Shown: piece after piece, positions 1-9,535 of the stretch
How positions within the stretch are numbered: position 1 is the stretch's first letter
Layout of the letters: each line of letters opens with the position of its first letter
Program-made: the position numbers and the translations under genes
The notes under the pieces: model-generated
The model's database searches: none
The model's input: only the letters and a program-made list of their open reading frames with translations
What the model was told of the DNA's origin: nothing
Source of the DNA: Clostridium frigoris
GTDB lineage: Bacteria > Bacillota > Clostridia > Clostridiales > Clostridiaceae
Assembly (NCBI RefSeq): GCF_018861865.1
Contig: NZ_JAHLDV010000001.1
Location: 124,001 to 188,000, forward strand
DNA: 64,000 nucleotides
Direction of reading: 5' to 3'

Positions 1-2
1 CA

Positions 3-179
3 TTACTAAATTTCTTCGGTACTGGAAGTTTATTCATAGGTTATGGCGTCCTTTGTTTTGTTTCAATATGGTTTGTTAAATCTAAAGTGTTTGAAACGCG
101 TAATCGCTCTCTTGAGGAGATTGAAGCTACTCTTAGGGCTCACGCTAATGAAAACGATAGTCAAAATATTTGTAGTTAG
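3..179 (+). CDS. 3' end of sugar porter (MFS) transporter, probable xylose transporter
   Basis: Partial gene cut by the window edge; only the last 58 residues are present. They read as the final transmembrane helix of a 12-helix sugar-porter family permease followed by the cytoplasmic tail. The tail has FETRNRSLEEIEATLRA, a degenerate form of the family's PETKGRSLEEIE signature. A stretch of about 20 hydrophobic residues (from FIGYGVLCFVSIWFV) precedes it. The gene converges on the ROK repressor and sits beside xylose genes, so a pentose/H+ symporter such as a xylose permease is the likely identity. The substrate is inferred from context only. Confidence 0.75.
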   Translation, partial: LLNFFGTGSLFIGYGVLCFVSIWFVKSKVFETRNRSLEEIEATLRAHANENDSQNICS

Positions 180-186
180 AATTTAG

Positions 187-235
187 AAGAGCTGTTGCAC
201 TAAGAAATTAGTACAACAGCTCTTTCTATGTAAAA
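187..235. terminator. Terminator between convergent transporter and xylR
   Basis: Arms 187-201 (AAGAGCTGTTGCACT) and 210-224 pair over 15 positions with one mismatch, followed by a short T-rich run. It lies between two convergent genes and could serve both. Confidence 0.75.
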
Positions 236-256
236 AATACAAATAAATATTTATAG

Positions 257-1435
257 TTAAATTACCTTTTTATCTAAAAAAAATAATTTTCTCATTGGCA
301 AAAATGCCGCTCCAAGTATAGATGCATTACCTTCTAAATTAGAAAACGATACGTTACATTCTTTTTTATCATAGAAATCATTTTGCTTAAATATTTTATC
401 TATTAATTCTGTCTCAATAAGGCTTTTATATTCTGATATTTCTCCATCAATAATTATACATCCTGGATCTAATATCAATATTATATTCTTAATACCTTCT
501 GCTAAAAATTCTAAATAAGTATTTAATATTTTTTTTGCCTTATTATCTGTTTTAGACATCTCCATAAAATCCTTTAAACTATTATTTTTAATATTATATG
601 CTGTTTTATATTCATCCAGTAATGCTTTTTTAGAAGCATATAATTCCCAGCATCCTTTTTTACCACAATTACATTGTTTACCATCTTTCATTATAGTCAT
701 GTGCCCAAATTCTCCTGCACGCTTATTGAAGCCTTTATAAACATTATCTGTAATTATTATACCCGTACCAATACCTTCTGTTATTGATATAAAAACCAAG
801 CTACTTTTAACATAATTAAAATTTATAAATGCTTCTGCATATGCCGATGCATTGGCTTCATTTTCTATAAATATTGGCACTGGGAAATCACGTTCAAAAT
901 TTTTAAAGCATATATTTTTCAATTTTAAGTTTGGTGCATTCTTTAAAATTAGCTCCTCTTCATTTACCGTACCAGGTAAAGAAAAACCTATTCCCAATAT
1001 TTTATATAATGGTATATCATTTATACTAATAATATTATTAATTTCTTTTTTAATTTCTATAATAATATTGTTGAAATCAGCTACCTTATCAGTAATATTA
1101 ATAATTTTTTCAACTATTATACTAAAATTTAGATTGGTCAAAATAATTCTAACTTGTTCTTTTGTAATAAGTATTCCAAATGAATATCTACAATTTGGTA
1201 AAAATCTAACAATTACAGGTTTTCTTCCTCCTGAAGATTCCCCAACCTCAGTCTCATCTAAGTATCCTTCTTTTATAAGATCCTTCACATTGCTTATAAC
1301 CGTTGGAATGCTTACATTAATAGCTTGAGATATTCTTAGCTTTGTAAGCTGCTTTTCTCTGTATAACAATTGAATTATTTTTTTTTGATTTGTTACCTTT
1401 ATTGTTTCTTGATTTATAGTTTTTAAATTTTTCAT
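257..1435 (-). CDS. xylR: ROK family transcriptional repressor, probable XylR
   Basis: 392-residue repressor of the NagC/XylR ROK type. Residues about 28-60 form a winged helix-turn-helix (LTKLRISQAINVSIPTVISN). The rest is the ROK sugar-kinase-like fold. The ROK zinc site is intact: GEFGH gives His245, and CNCGKKGC gives Cys255, Cys257 and Cys262. It starts at an ATG preceded by GGGTG. Proteins of this type repress xylose genes in Firmicutes and are released by the sugar. The position between a sugar transporter and a complete xylose operon supports that role. It is transcribed alone and away from the operon it likely controls. Binding of xylose rather than another sugar is inferred. Confidence 0.85.
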   Translation of the reverse strand: MKNLKTINQETIKVTNQKKIIQLLYREKQLTKLRISQAINVSIPTVISNVKDLIKEGYLDETEVGESSGGRKPVIVRFLPNCRYSFGILITKEQVRIILTNLNFSIIVEKIINITDKVADFNNIIIEIKKEINNIISINDIPLYKILGIGFSLPGTVNEEELILKNAPNLKLKNICFKNFERDFPVPIFIENEANASAYAEAFINFNYVKSSLVFISITEGIGTGIIITDNVYKGFNKRAGEFGHMTIMKDGKQCNCGKKGCWELYASKKALLDEYKTAYNIKNNSLKDFMEMSKTDNKAKKILNTYLEFLAEGIKNIILILDPGCIIIDGEISEYKSLIETELIDKIFKQNDFYDKKECNVSFSNLEGNASILGAAFLPMRKLFFLDKKVI

Positions 1436-1567
1436 ATTATAACACCCATTTCATTATTTTATCTTACATCATAATACTTACTGTATTAATTAATGATCTT
1501 TTATAAATCGAAGAAAGTATAGAAGATGCTTTGACTTAATTTAGTAATATACTATATAATACCATAA

Positions 1568-1614
1568 AAAAAACTTGTAGACTCGTCTTAAATAGATAAG
1601 TCTACAAGTTTTTT
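1568..1614 (-). terminator. Terminator of the xylose/pentose operon
   Basis: Arms 1571-1583 (AAACTTGTAGACT) and 1599-1611 pair perfectly and are flanked by an A run on the left and a T run on the right, so it can work in both directions. On the minus strand it follows transketolase. A second perfect 12-bp hairpin with a 4-nt loop (1624-1651, TACCTCAATATT) lies between it and the stop codon but has no T run. It may protect the 3' end. Confidence 0.85.
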
Positions 1615-1660
1615 ATATGCTTATACCTCAATATTGTGTAATATTGAGGTATTTACTATA

Positions 1661-3643
1661 TTATTTATTTTTCAGTCTCAATACAGTATCAACCACATTG
1701 TTAACTGTAAATCCAAATTCTTCAAATAAAACTTCTGCTTTACCTGATGCACCAAAGTGATCTATTGAAATCACACTTCCATCAAGACCCACATATTTGT
1801 GCCAACCAAATGATGTAGCTGCTTCTACTGCAACTCTTGTTCGCACTTTACTCGGAAGTATTGATTCTTTATATTCTATACTCTGAGCTTCAAATAATTC
1901 AAAGGAAGGCATACTTACAACTCTTGCCTCTATTCCCTTTGCCTTTAATTCATCAGCTGCCTTATAGATAAGTTCCACTTCTGAACCTGATGCAATTAAA
2001 ATTACATCTGGTGTTTCTTTTTTACAATCCTTAATTATATATCCGCCCTTAAGAGCTCTTTTCCCAGAACCCTCATATAGGGGCAATGTCTGCCTTGTTA
2101 AAACAAGTGATACCGGTCCTTTAGCTTTAGCTACAACATAATACCAACCTGCTGCCGCTTCTTTTGAATCTGCTGGTCTAAATACTGTCATATTTGGTAT
2201 AGATCTTAGTGCTGCTAACTGTTCTATAGGTTCATGTGTTGGTCCATCTTCTCCAACTCCAATACTATCATGAGTTAACACATATGCTATTGGCAATTTC
2301 ATTATTGATGAAAGTCTCATTGCACCCTTCATGTAATCACTGAATACGAAGAATGTAGATACAAATACTTTTAAACCACCATGAAGATATATTCCATTAG
2401 CAATAGCTGCCATTGCATGTTCTCTTACTCCAAAATGCATGTTTGCTCCAGATCTATCTCCCGCTGAAAAATCTCCTCTTCCCTTCATATATGTTTTGTT
2501 TGAAGGGGCAAGATCTGCTGAACCTCCTATTATGTTTGGAACAAGCTTTGCTAATCTATTAATAAGTATTCCTGAAGATTGTCTTGTTGCCATTGGTTTA
2601 TCGAAACTCCAAAAACTTTCATCGTCTAATAGATCAGTTGCTATTTTACCACTAAACCAAAGCTCCCATTCTTTTGCAAGTTCTGGGTAAGTTACTTTAT
2701 AGCATTTTAATAACTTGTTCCAAGTTACTTCTTTAACATTCGCTTCTTTATTAAAATTTTCCATTTGGGTTTTAACTTCTTGTGGAATAGTAAAAGGATC
2801 ATAATGCCATCCTATATTTTCTTTTAGTGCAATAATATTATCTGCTCCAAGTGGTTCGCCATGTGCGCTGGCTTTTCCTTGCTTAGCAAGACAACCATAC
2901 CCTATTATATTTTTTACTATTATAATAGTTGGCTTTTTATCTTCCTTTTTAGCAGCAATTATAGAAGAATTTATTTCTTCTACATTGTTTCCATCAGCTA
3001 CCTTTATAACCTGCCAGCCATAAGCTTCATATCTTTTAGCAACATCTTCTCGAAAAGCAATATCGGTACTTCCTTCAATAGATATATTATTAGAATCATA
3101 CAACATTATAAGTTTTCCAAGTCCTAGTGTTCCCGCAAGAGAAGATGCTTCACTTGAAATTCCTTCCATTAAACATCCATCTCCAGCTATAGCATATGTA
3201 TAATGATCTATAACCTTAAATTCTGGTTTATTAAACTTTTCTGCGAGGTAGCTTTCAGATATAGCCATACCTACTGCATTACAAATACCTTGTCCAAGTG
3301 GACCTGTAGTTGTTTCAATTCCATCAGTATGTTTGTACTCTGGATGCCCTGGTGTTTTACTACCAAACTGTCTGAAATTTTTAATATCTTCTACACTCAA
3401 ATCGTATCCGAAAATATTAAGTAGTGAGTATAAAAGCATTGACCCATGGCCTGCTGATAGAACAAATCTATCCCTATCTTCCCATTTTGAATTTTTAGGA
3501 TTATGTTTCATTTGCTTTGCCCATAAAGTATAAGCCATGCTCCCACATCCAAGGGGTAACCCTGGATGACCAGAATTTGCTTTTTGAATAGCTTCTGCTG
3601 AAAGTACCCTTATGGTATTAATAGCTAAGTTATCTACATTCAT
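1661..3643 (-). CDS. tkt: Transketolase
   Basis: Full-length (660 residues) thiamine-diphosphate enzyme. It moves two-carbon units between xylulose 5-P and ribose 5-P or erythrose 4-P in the non-oxidative pentose phosphate pathway. The N-terminal domain has the cofactor motif GDGCLMEG near residue 154. The middle pyrimidine-binding domain has GVREHAMAAIANG, and a C-terminal domain follows. The reading frame extends to 3694, inside the upstream gene. The start at 3643 (MNVDN) is preferred because it has GGAGG eight bases upstream. It is the last gene of the xylose operon, 16 nt after transaldolase. Being encoded with xylB suggests a pentose-induced copy. Confidence 0.95.
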   Translation of the reverse strand: MNVDNLAINTIRVLSAEAIQKANSGHPGLPLGCGSMAYTLWAKQMKHNPKNSKWEDRDRFVLSAGHGSMLLYSLLNIFGYDLSVEDIKNFRQFGSKTPGHPEYKHTDGIETTTGPLGQGICNAVGMAISESYLAEKFNKPEFKVIDHYTYAIAGDGCLMEGISSEASSLAGTLGLGKLIMLYDSNNISIEGSTDIAFREDVAKRYEAYGWQVIKVADGNNVEEINSSIIAAKKEDKKPTIIIVKNIIGYGCLAKQGKASAHGEPLGADNIIALKENIGWHYDPFTIPQEVKTQMENFNKEANVKEVTWNKLLKCYKVTYPELAKEWELWFSGKIATDLLDDESFWSFDKPMATRQSSGILINRLAKLVPNIIGGSADLAPSNKTYMKGRGDFSAGDRSGANMHFGVREHAMAAIANGIYLHGGLKVFVSTFFVFSDYMKGAMRLSSIMKLPIAYVLTHDSIGVGEDGPTHEPIEQLAALRSIPNMTVFRPADSKEAAAGWYYVVAKAKGPVSLVLTRQTLPLYEGSGKRALKGGYIIKDCKKETPDVILIASGSEVELIYKAADELKAKGIEARVVSMPSFELFEAQSIEYKESILPSKVRTRVAVEAATSFGWHKYVGLDGSVISIDHFGASGKAEVLFEEFGFTVNNVVDTVLRLKNK

Positions 3644-3659
3644 TAGATTTTCCTCCTTA

Positions 3660-4307
3660 TTATTTACCAAAAGTTTCTTTCCAATCATTAGCAAATTTTT
3701 CTATTCCAGCATCTGTTAATGGATGTTTTATCATTTGTTTGATAATTTTAAGTGGAACGGTCGCAATATGTGAACCTGCAACTGCAGCATCTGTAACATG
3801 CATTGGGTTTCTTATGCTAGCTGCAATTATTTCAGTATCAATTCCGTGTACTTTAAATATTGTAACAATAGTTCTTATTAAATCCATAGCATTAGCATTT
3901 ATATCATCAAGTCTTCCGATGAACGGACTTACATAAGATGCTCCTGCTCTTGCAGCTAAAAGCGCTTGTCCTGCACTAAATATTAACGTTACATTAGTTT
4001 TTATTCCTTCTTTTGAAAGCACTTTAACAGCTTTAAGACCATCACTCGTCATTGGAATTTTAACAATCATGTTTTTATGAATTTTAGCTATTTCTCTTCC
4101 TTCTTTTATCATTCCCTTAGAATCTAATGAAATAACTTCTCCACTTATAGGTCCGTCTACAATAGATGCTATTTCTTTTATAACTTCATTAAAGTCTCTG
4201 CCTTCTTTTGCTATTAGGGATGGATTAGTAGTTACACCACAAATAACACCCATATCATTCGCAACGCGAATATCTTCTACATTAGCTGTATCAATAAATA
4301 ATTTCAT
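3660..4307 (-). CDS. tal: Transaldolase, small TalC/FSA type
   Basis: 215 residues, the usual length of the short transaldolase / fructose-6-phosphate aldolase subfamily. The Schiff-base lysine is Lys83 in NMIVKIPMT, and [11 protein letters not shown] near residue 26 is the N-terminal signature. It moves dihydroxyacetone units between sedoheptulose 7-P and glyceraldehyde 3-P, acting with the adjacent transketolase. GGAGG lies eight bases before the ATG. Transaldolase rather than fructose-6-P aldolase activity is inferred from the operon, since the two share this fold. Confidence 0.92.
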   Translation of the reverse strand: MKLFIDTANVEDIRVANDMGVICGVTTNPSLIAKEGRDFNEVIKEIASIVDGPISGEVISLDSKGMIKEGREIAKIHKNMIVKIPMTSDGLKAVKVLSKEGIKTNVTLIFSAGQALLAARAGASYVSPFIGRLDDINANAMDLIRTIVTIFKVHGIDTEIIAASIRNPMHVTDAAVAGSHIATVPLKIIKQMIKHPLTDAGIEKFANDWKETFGK

Positions 4308-4318
4308 TTTACGTCCTC

Positions 4319-5851
4319 CTAGTTCTTGATTTTCTCTTTTAAATAAAGAAATTCAGGTTTTAGTGCTGTATATAATCGCTTATAAATTTCATGATATTTA
4401 CTATACAATTCAACATTTTCATTAATTGGTTTTTGATAAGTAACCTTATGAATAATAGTATCACAAGCCTCTACTACAGAGGAGTAAACTCCCACACCTA
4501 CTAAAGCTAAAATTGCTACTCCTAGAGCAGGCCCTTCGCTAGAATTAATAGTAACCACTTCAGAGTTAAACATATCCGCTTGAATCTGCCTCCAAACTTC
4601 ACTTTTACCGCCACCGCCTGAAGCTCTTACTTCATCCACAGTTATACCCATTTCATTAATAATATCCATACAATCCAAAAGGCTATAGCCTACACCTTCC
4701 ATTACAGATCTAAGCATATCATTTTTGTTATGTCTTGCATTAAGACCAAAGAATACCCCTCTAGCATAAGGGTCTAAATGCGGAGTTCGTTCACCCATAA
4801 GGTAAGGTAAGTACATTAACCCATCAACACCTGGTTTTGCAGATTCAGCCTCACGATTCAGCTCTTCGTATACATCAATACCCGAAGAATCAGCATTTTG
4901 ATTTTCTAAACCACATAAATTATCTTTAAACCATTTTAAAGACAATCCCGCTGCCTGAGTAACCCCCATAATATGCCAAGCACCTGGTACCGCATGACAA
5001 AATGTATGTACTCGTCCTTTTTTATCTATAGTAACTTTATCAGTATGAGCAAAAACAACACCTGATGTTCCAATTGTTGAAGAAATAACTCCAGGCCTAA
5101 CAATACCATTTCCTACGGCACCAGCAGCCTGATCTCCTGCTCCTCCAACTACCTTAGTTCCTTCTTTAAGCCCCGTAAGTTTTGCCGCAACTTTATTAAC
5201 CACTCCAGTAACTTCTTGTGATTCATAAACTTTTCCAAGTAAATTTTTATCAATATTAAGCTTTTCTAATACTTCATCACTCCATTTTCTGTTAGGCACA
5301 TCTAAAAGCTGCATTCCACTGGCATCTGACACTTCAGTGCAATATTCCCCAGTAAGCATAAATCTTATATAGTCCTTTGGAAGAAGTATTTTATAAGTTT
5401 TTTCATAAATTTCTGGTTCATGTTTTTTAACCCACATAATTTTAGATGCAGTAAAACCTGTTAATGCAGGATTAGCTGTTATTTCAATTAACCTTTCAGC
5501 TCCAACTAAGCTTGTTATTTCATCACATTCTTTTGTAGTTCTTTGATCACACCATATTATTGAAGGTCTTAGGACCTGGCCTTCTTTATCAATCATAACC
5601 AAACCATGCATCTGACCAGACAAACCTAGTCCTTTAATGTCTTTTATATCCACTCCACTTTTCTGTATTGCTGAGTTTATTGTAACTACTACAGCATTCC
5701 ACCAATCTTCAGGGTTTTGCTCAGCCCATCTAATTTCAGGTTGATATAGTGGGTACCCCTTGAAAGCACTTGAAATGTTATTACCTTTTTCATCAAACAA
5801 TATAGTTTTTGTACCTGAAGTGCCTATATCTATACCTAAAACATAAGTCAT
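4319..5851 (-). CDS. xylB: Xylulokinase
   Basis: 510-residue FGGY carbohydrate kinase that phosphorylates D-xylulose to xylulose 5-phosphate. The ATP-binding phosphate-1 motif is [11 protein letters not shown] at the N terminus. QMHGLVMID and the FGGY-like [11 protein letters not shown] and [14 protein letters not shown] segments follow the xylulokinase pattern. The frame opens at 5875, but the start at 5851 (MTYVLG) has GGAGG eight bases upstream. It is separated from talC by 11 nt and from the upstream isomerase by a 186-nt spacer containing a folded element. Confidence 0.95.
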   Translation of the reverse strand: MTYVLGIDIGTSGTKTILFDEKGNNISSAFKGYPLYQPEIRWAEQNPEDWWNAVVVTINSAIQKSGVDIKDIKGLGLSGQMHGLVMIDKEGQVLRPSIIWCDQRTTKECDEITSLVGAERLIEITANPALTGFTASKIMWVKKHEPEIYEKTYKILLPKDYIRFMLTGEYCTEVSDASGMQLLDVPNRKWSDEVLEKLNIDKNLLGKVYESQEVTGVVNKVAAKLTGLKEGTKVVGGAGDQAAGAVGNGIVRPGVISSTIGTSGVVFAHTDKVTIDKKGRVHTFCHAVPGAWHIMGVTQAAGLSLKWFKDNLCGLENQNADSSGIDVYEELNREAESAKPGVDGLMYLPYLMGERTPHLDPYARGVFFGLNARHNKNDMLRSVMEGVGYSLLDCMDIINEMGITVDEVRASGGGGKSEVWRQIQADMFNSEVVTINSSEGPALGVAILALVGVGVYSSVVEACDTIIHKVTYQKPINENVELYSKYHEIYKRLYTALKPEFLYLKEKIKN

Positions 5852-5897
5852 GTAATTTCCTCCTAAAAAATTCATTAATTAAGAATAATTTTTGTAA

Positions 5898-6007
5898 ATT
5901 AACAACATTTTGGAAGCTTCAAGTCTGCCATCTTCTATAAGTGGCAGTTGTCTAGACTAGTACAATTGCTTTGGTGGCAATCTAAATCTGCTTCCAAAGT
6001 TGTTAAT
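5898..6007 (-). ncRNA. Structured intercistronic RNA element upstream of xylB
   Basis: Outer arms 5898-5917 and 5990-6007 pair over 18 bp with a 2-nt bulge. Inside are two smaller hairpins: CTGCCA/TGGCAG (5925-5930 with 5942-5947) and ATTGC/GCAAT (5965-5969 with 5977-5981). Together they form a three-way junction in the transcript between the isomerase and xylB. I do not recognise a known riboswitch family. A processing or stability element is possible. Confidence 0.5.
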
Positions 6008-6037
6008 ATTTCAGCGACCCAGGAGATGATTTGATAA

Positions 6038-7519
6038 TTATTTAAAAGGATTTTCTGATTTATAAAGCATTCCTTTGGGTTGATTAAATCCCAATTCTTT
6101 AACACCTAAATACTTAAATAAATTGTAAATTGCTTTTCCATAATGTCCAAATGCAACTGCGCCATGATGTGGATATCTCTTTTCAATTAATACATGTCGA
6201 TAAAATCTTGCCATTTCTGGGATTGCAAAAATACCAATAGCTCCAAATGAACGAGTTGCAACTGGTAGAACTTCACCCTCTGCTACATATGCTGTTAATT
6301 CTGCTTCTGCATTGCTTTGTAAACGGAAGAATGTTATTTCCCCAGGAATAATATCACCCTCAAGCGTTCCTCTTGTTATGTTTGGTTCTACATTAGGTTC
6401 TAGAGCTCTTGCCATAATCTTTTGGTTTTTCATAGTACCACTTGTTAATTTGCAAGCAGCTGTGTTTCCACAATGAAATCCCATAAATGTATCCTTTAAT
6501 GTATAATCGAATTTACCTTTGATCTCTGATTCATACATATCATTTGGTACTGTATTATTAATATCAAGAAGTGTTACAACATCTTGGCTTATGCATGTTC
6601 CTATATATTCACTTAATGCACCATAAATATCAACTTCACATGATACAGGAATCCCCATTGCAGTTAGCCTGCTGTTTACATAACATGGTACAAATCCAAA
6701 TTGAGTTTGGAATGATGGCCAGCATTTATTTGCAAAAACAACATACTTTCTTGAACCCTTATGTTCTTCCATCCAGTCCAGTAATGTTATTTCATATTGA
6801 GCAAGTTTTGGCAAAATACCAGGCATCTTATTTCCCTTGCCGAGTTCTTTTTCCATGCTAGCTATTACCTCTGGAATTCTTGAATCACTTGCATGTTCAT
6901 TGAAGGCTGCAAATAAATCAAGTTCTGAATTTTCTTCAATTTCAACTCCTAGATTATATAGCTGTTTAATTGGTGCATTACATGCTAGAAAATCTTGTGG
7001 ACGAGGTCCGAAAGATATTATCTTTAAATTGTTAAGGCCTAATAATGTAGTAGCAACAGGTACGAATTCGCAGATCATATCAGCAACTTCGCTAGCTGTT
7101 CCAACAGGATACTCAGGTATAAATGCCTTTATGTTACGTAGTGCTAAATTATAACTTGCATTTAACATTCCACAATAAGCATCTCCACGGTTATTCATTA
7201 AGTTATCTCCACTTTCCTCAGATGCGGCAGCAAACATAACTGGTCCATCAAACTGTTTTGCAAGTAAAGTCTCTGAAGTTTCAGGACCAAAATTTCCAAG
7301 GTATACTACTAATGCATTTACACCGGCCTCTTTAACTTCCTTTAATGCCTTTAACATATGTGTTTCATTTTCAACAGTTGTTAAACATTCAAATATATCA
7401 ACATTAGATTTCTTAAAATTTTCTACTACTGCTTTTCTACGGCTCTCAGATAACTCCATTGGGAAGCAATCTCTGCTTACTGCAACAATTCCTAGTTTTA
7501 ATCGTGGTAAATTTTTCAT
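6038..7519 (-). CDS. Type II xylose isomerase (L-fucose/L-arabinose isomerase family)
   Basis: 493 residues of the FucI/AraA isomerase superfamily, without similarity to classical TIM-barrel XylA. Members of this family in Clostridium (for example the C. acetobutylicum protein annotated as L-fucose-isomerase related, next to xylB and a ROK gene) have been identified as a non-orthologous xylose isomerase. Candidate metal ligands are in NKCWPSFQ and in the C-terminal HHGAVAFGHYGK segment. No ordinary xylA is visible here, so this gene most likely performs the xylose-to-xylulose step. The RBS GGAGG precedes the ATG. Specificity for xylose rather than fucose or arabinose is inferred from the operon. 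Confidence 0.8.
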   Translation of the reverse strand: MKNLPRLKLGIVAVSRDCFPMELSESRRKAVVENFKKSNVDIFECLTTVENETHMLKALKEVKEAGVNALVVYLGNFGPETSETLLAKQFDGPVMFAAASEESGDNLMNNRGDAYCGMLNASYNLALRNIKAFIPEYPVGTASEVADMICEFVPVATTLLGLNNLKIISFGPRPQDFLACNAPIKQLYNLGVEIEENSELDLFAAFNEHASDSRIPEVIASMEKELGKGNKMPGILPKLAQYEITLLDWMEEHKGSRKYVVFANKCWPSFQTQFGFVPCYVNSRLTAMGIPVSCEVDIYGALSEYIGTCISQDVVTLLDINNTVPNDMYESEIKGKFDYTLKDTFMGFHCGNTAACKLTSGTMKNQKIMARALEPNVEPNITRGTLEGDIIPGEITFFRLQSNAEAELTAYVAEGEVLPVATRSFGAIGIFAIPEMARFYRHVLIEKRYPHHGAVAFGHYGKAIYNLFKYLGVKELGFNQPKGMLYKSENPFK

Positions 7520-7558
7520 TTTTTATTCCTCCAATTATTTTATTATTAATGTTCATTT

Positions 7559-8188
7559 TTATTTTATTGAAATGTTTTCACCCTTTAATCCGATAAATGC
7601 TCCCTCGGCTCCTAAATCAGTATCTTTATGACCAATTAGCCATTTATTTCTAGCAAATAGTAAAGCATCTTCACCAGATTTGTTTATTTTATTTTCCAGC
7701 GGTAAATTAGTATCTCTAGGCAAAACAACTACACATTTAAATCCATTTTCATTTGCATTACAAGGGGCATAATGAAGCGACGTCGCATAAACCTCTATTA
7801 TTGTACCAGCCGGAACTAAAAAGGCTTCTATATTTGAAGTATCATATGAATAATCTTCTTTAATATCTTGAATACAACCTAAAAGCAAAATAAAATCAGT
7901 AACTGCCACATTTATTTCAGATGACCTATGATATTCAACTGCGTTTAGTAAATAATTGTTACCATTGCAATATCCTACTTGAATAGGCAATTCACCAAAT
8001 TTCCTAATTTTTAAATCATTAGCAATTTTTAAAATTTCAAATTCTTTAATTGATGGTTCATAAACTACATCTGTTGGCATTGGTGTCGTTTTCATTTTTT
8101 CAATTAATTCAGAACAATTGTAATTATTTAAAATATGTCCATATTTTTCGAACTCAATATCTGTAACTTTTTTTATAATCATATTCAT
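7559..8188 (-). CDS. DUF4867 family protein of the xylose operon
   Basis: 209 residues, first gene of the xylose operon, 39 nt upstream of the isomerase. The composition (many short beta-like segments, AFLVPAGTIIEVYATSLHYAPC near residues 120-142) resembles a cupin-type sugar-binding or sugar-isomerising barrel. The domain of unknown function DUF4867 fits in length and context. The biochemical role is not known. Conservation beside the isomerase suggests a sugar epimerase/mutarotase or an accessory role. Start: GGAAGGG precedes two ATGs 6 nt apart (8188 or 8182), and the choice between them is not certain. Confidence 0.75.
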   Translation of the reverse strand: MNMIIKKVTDIEFEKYGHILNNYNCSELIEKMKTTPMPTDVVYEPSIKEFEILKIANDLKIRKFGELPIQVGYCNGNNYLLNAVEYHRSSEINVAVTDFILLLGCIQDIKEDYSYDTSNIEAFLVPAGTIIEVYATSLHYAPCNANENGFKCVVVLPRDTNLPLENKINKSGEDALLFARNKWLIGHKDTDLGAEGAFIGLKGENISIK

Positions 8189-8232
8189 CTTCCCTTCCGT
8201 TTAAATATTTAGATTGTACTTAAATAACTTTT

Positions 8233-8259
8233 TAAACTCACTTTAATAAGTTCAGTTTA
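8233..8259. promoter_or_regulatory. Candidate XylR operator upstream of the xylose operon
   Basis: An interrupted dyad TAAACTCAC ... GTTCAGTTTA (8233-8241 and 8250-8259) lies 45-70 nt upstream of the first xylose gene. Half-sites TAAACT/AGTTTA are the kind of symmetrical A/T-rich sites used by ROK repressors. A second small dyad, TTGCA/TGCAA, is at 8269-8283. The assignment rests on position and symmetry only. Confidence 0.35.
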
Positions 8260-8410
8260 CATCTCTTTTGCATTTTGTGCAATAGGTTTATGTAACCTTT
8301 TTCATTTTTTTATAAAAAATCAATAAAAGCTTGTATTATTTTCTAAATTACATTAAATATTACAGCATTCTTTCAATCTATTCGCTCAGCTAACATGCTG
8401 GACGTACAAA

Positions 8411-8434
8411 AAGCCTAGCATAATTGCTAGGCTT
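8411..8434 (-). terminator. Terminator of the SPFH/NfeD operon
   Basis: Perfect 10-bp hairpin AAGCCTAGCA/TGCTAGGCTT with a 4-nt loop. Read on the minus strand it is followed by a T run, 58 nt after the SPFH stop codon. Confidence 0.85.
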
Positions 8435-8491
8435 AAATTCTACCATTTTCATTATATCAAATCTAATTCTTGAAAACTTCGAATTCCATTA

Positions 8492-9505
8492 TTATTTATT
8501 TGGTACTGTTTTTGTTGGTACTGCTTTTGTTGGTATTGTTTTTACTGGCATTGTTTTATTCTCAGACTTCTTATCCATTCTTAACATTTCGCCTATTGCT
8601 GATATACTACCAAAACTTGACAATATTTCATTTGGAAGTATAAGTTTATTAGCTGGATTCTTAGACATCTCTGTAAGAGCTTCTATCTGTTTCAATGCTA
8701 TTACAGTTTCATTTGTACCTGACTCAATTATTGCTGTATTTACTTTTCTTATAGCTCCTGCTTCTGCAATTGCAATTGTCTCTATAGCACGAGCCTTACC
8801 TTCTGCTTCTAAAAGTTGTGATTCCTTAAGTCCTTCTGCACGTCTAATAGTAGCTTGTTTTTCAGCTTCAGCATTTAATATTTGAGCTTGCTTATGTCCT
8901 TCTGCTCTTTCAATTTGGCTTTGTTTTTCACCTTCTGCTGTAAGAATAAACGCTCTCTTATCTCTCTCTGCTCTCATTTGTTTTTCCATAGCTTGTTGAA
9001 TCTCATTTGGTGGAACAATGTTTTTTATTTCTACAGACAAGATTTTTATTCCATAAGCATCTGTAATTTCATCAATTATTTCAAGAAGCCTAGAATTTAT
9101 TCTATCTCTTCCTGATAATACATCATCCAGTGTCATGTCTCCCACAATATTTCTCATATTAGTAATAGTAGAGTACACAATACCTGATTTATAATCCTCA
9201 ATGTTATACACTGCATCTCTTGAATTAATAACCTTATAGAATATAACATTATCAATTGATATATTTACATTATCCTTAGTTATAACATTCTGTGGTTGTA
9301 TGTCGAGTATTTGTTGCTTAGTAGAAATTTTTCTACGAACGAAATCAGCAAATGGAATTGTAAAATGCCAACCCGGCTCTAATATCCTGTGAAACTGACC
9401 AAATCTTTCTATTAGAAGCACATACCCTGTATTAACAATTTTAATAGATGTTAAAATCATAACAACTATTAGTAATAATAAAACTAAACCTATAATAGGA
9501 CCCAT
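8492..9505 (-). CDS. SPFH/Band 7 (stomatin-like, QmcA-type) membrane protein
   Basis: 337 residues. One N-terminal membrane helix (residues 4-20) is followed by an SPFH domain (about 25-190: VLLIERFGQFHRILEPGWHF). A long Ala/Glu/Lys/Gln-rich coiled coil (about 175-245, repeats of AEGEKQ, AEGHKQ, AEAEKQ) and a short C-terminal region complete it. Stomatin-like proteins oligomerise in membrane microdomains and help with protease or membrane-fluidity functions. It is cotranscribed downstream of an NfeD protein, its usual partner. The last 20 residues are a degenerate pentapeptide repeat (TIP-TKA-VP-TKT-VP), encoded by four 15-bp DNA repeats at 8503-8562. A GGAGG site precedes the ATG. Confidence 0.9.
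   Translation of the reverse strand: MGPIIGLVLLLLIVVMILTSIKIVNTGYVLLIERFGQFHRILEPGWHFTIPFADFVRRKISTKQQILDIQPQNVITKDNVNISIDNVIFYKVINSRDAVYNIEDYKSGIVYSTITNMRNIVGDMTLDDVLSGRDRINSRLLEIIDEITDAYGIKILSVEIKNIVPPNEIQQAMEKQMRAERDKRAFILTAEGEKQSQIERAEGHKQAQILNAEAEKQATIRRAEGLKESQLLEAEGKARAIETIAIAEAGAIRKVNTAIIESGTNETVIALKQIEALTEMSKNPANKLILPNEILSSFGSISAIGEMLRMDKKSENKTMPVKTIPTKAVPTKTVPNK
8503..8562 (-). repeat. 15-bp tandem repeat inside the SPFH gene
   Basis: Four units of GGTACTGTTTTTGTT or close variants run head to tail and encode the proline/threonine-rich tail. Units 1 and 2 differ at one base, and units 3 and 4 diverge further. Copy number could vary by slippage without breaking the frame. Confidence 0.8.
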
Positions 9506-9535
9506 AACAAATTCCTCCTTAAATTTTAATATAAC

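Noticed and set aside
1624-1651. Terminator directly after transketolase
   Set aside because: The 12-bp hairpin is perfect but has no T run on the minus strand; the next hairpin (1568-1614) does.
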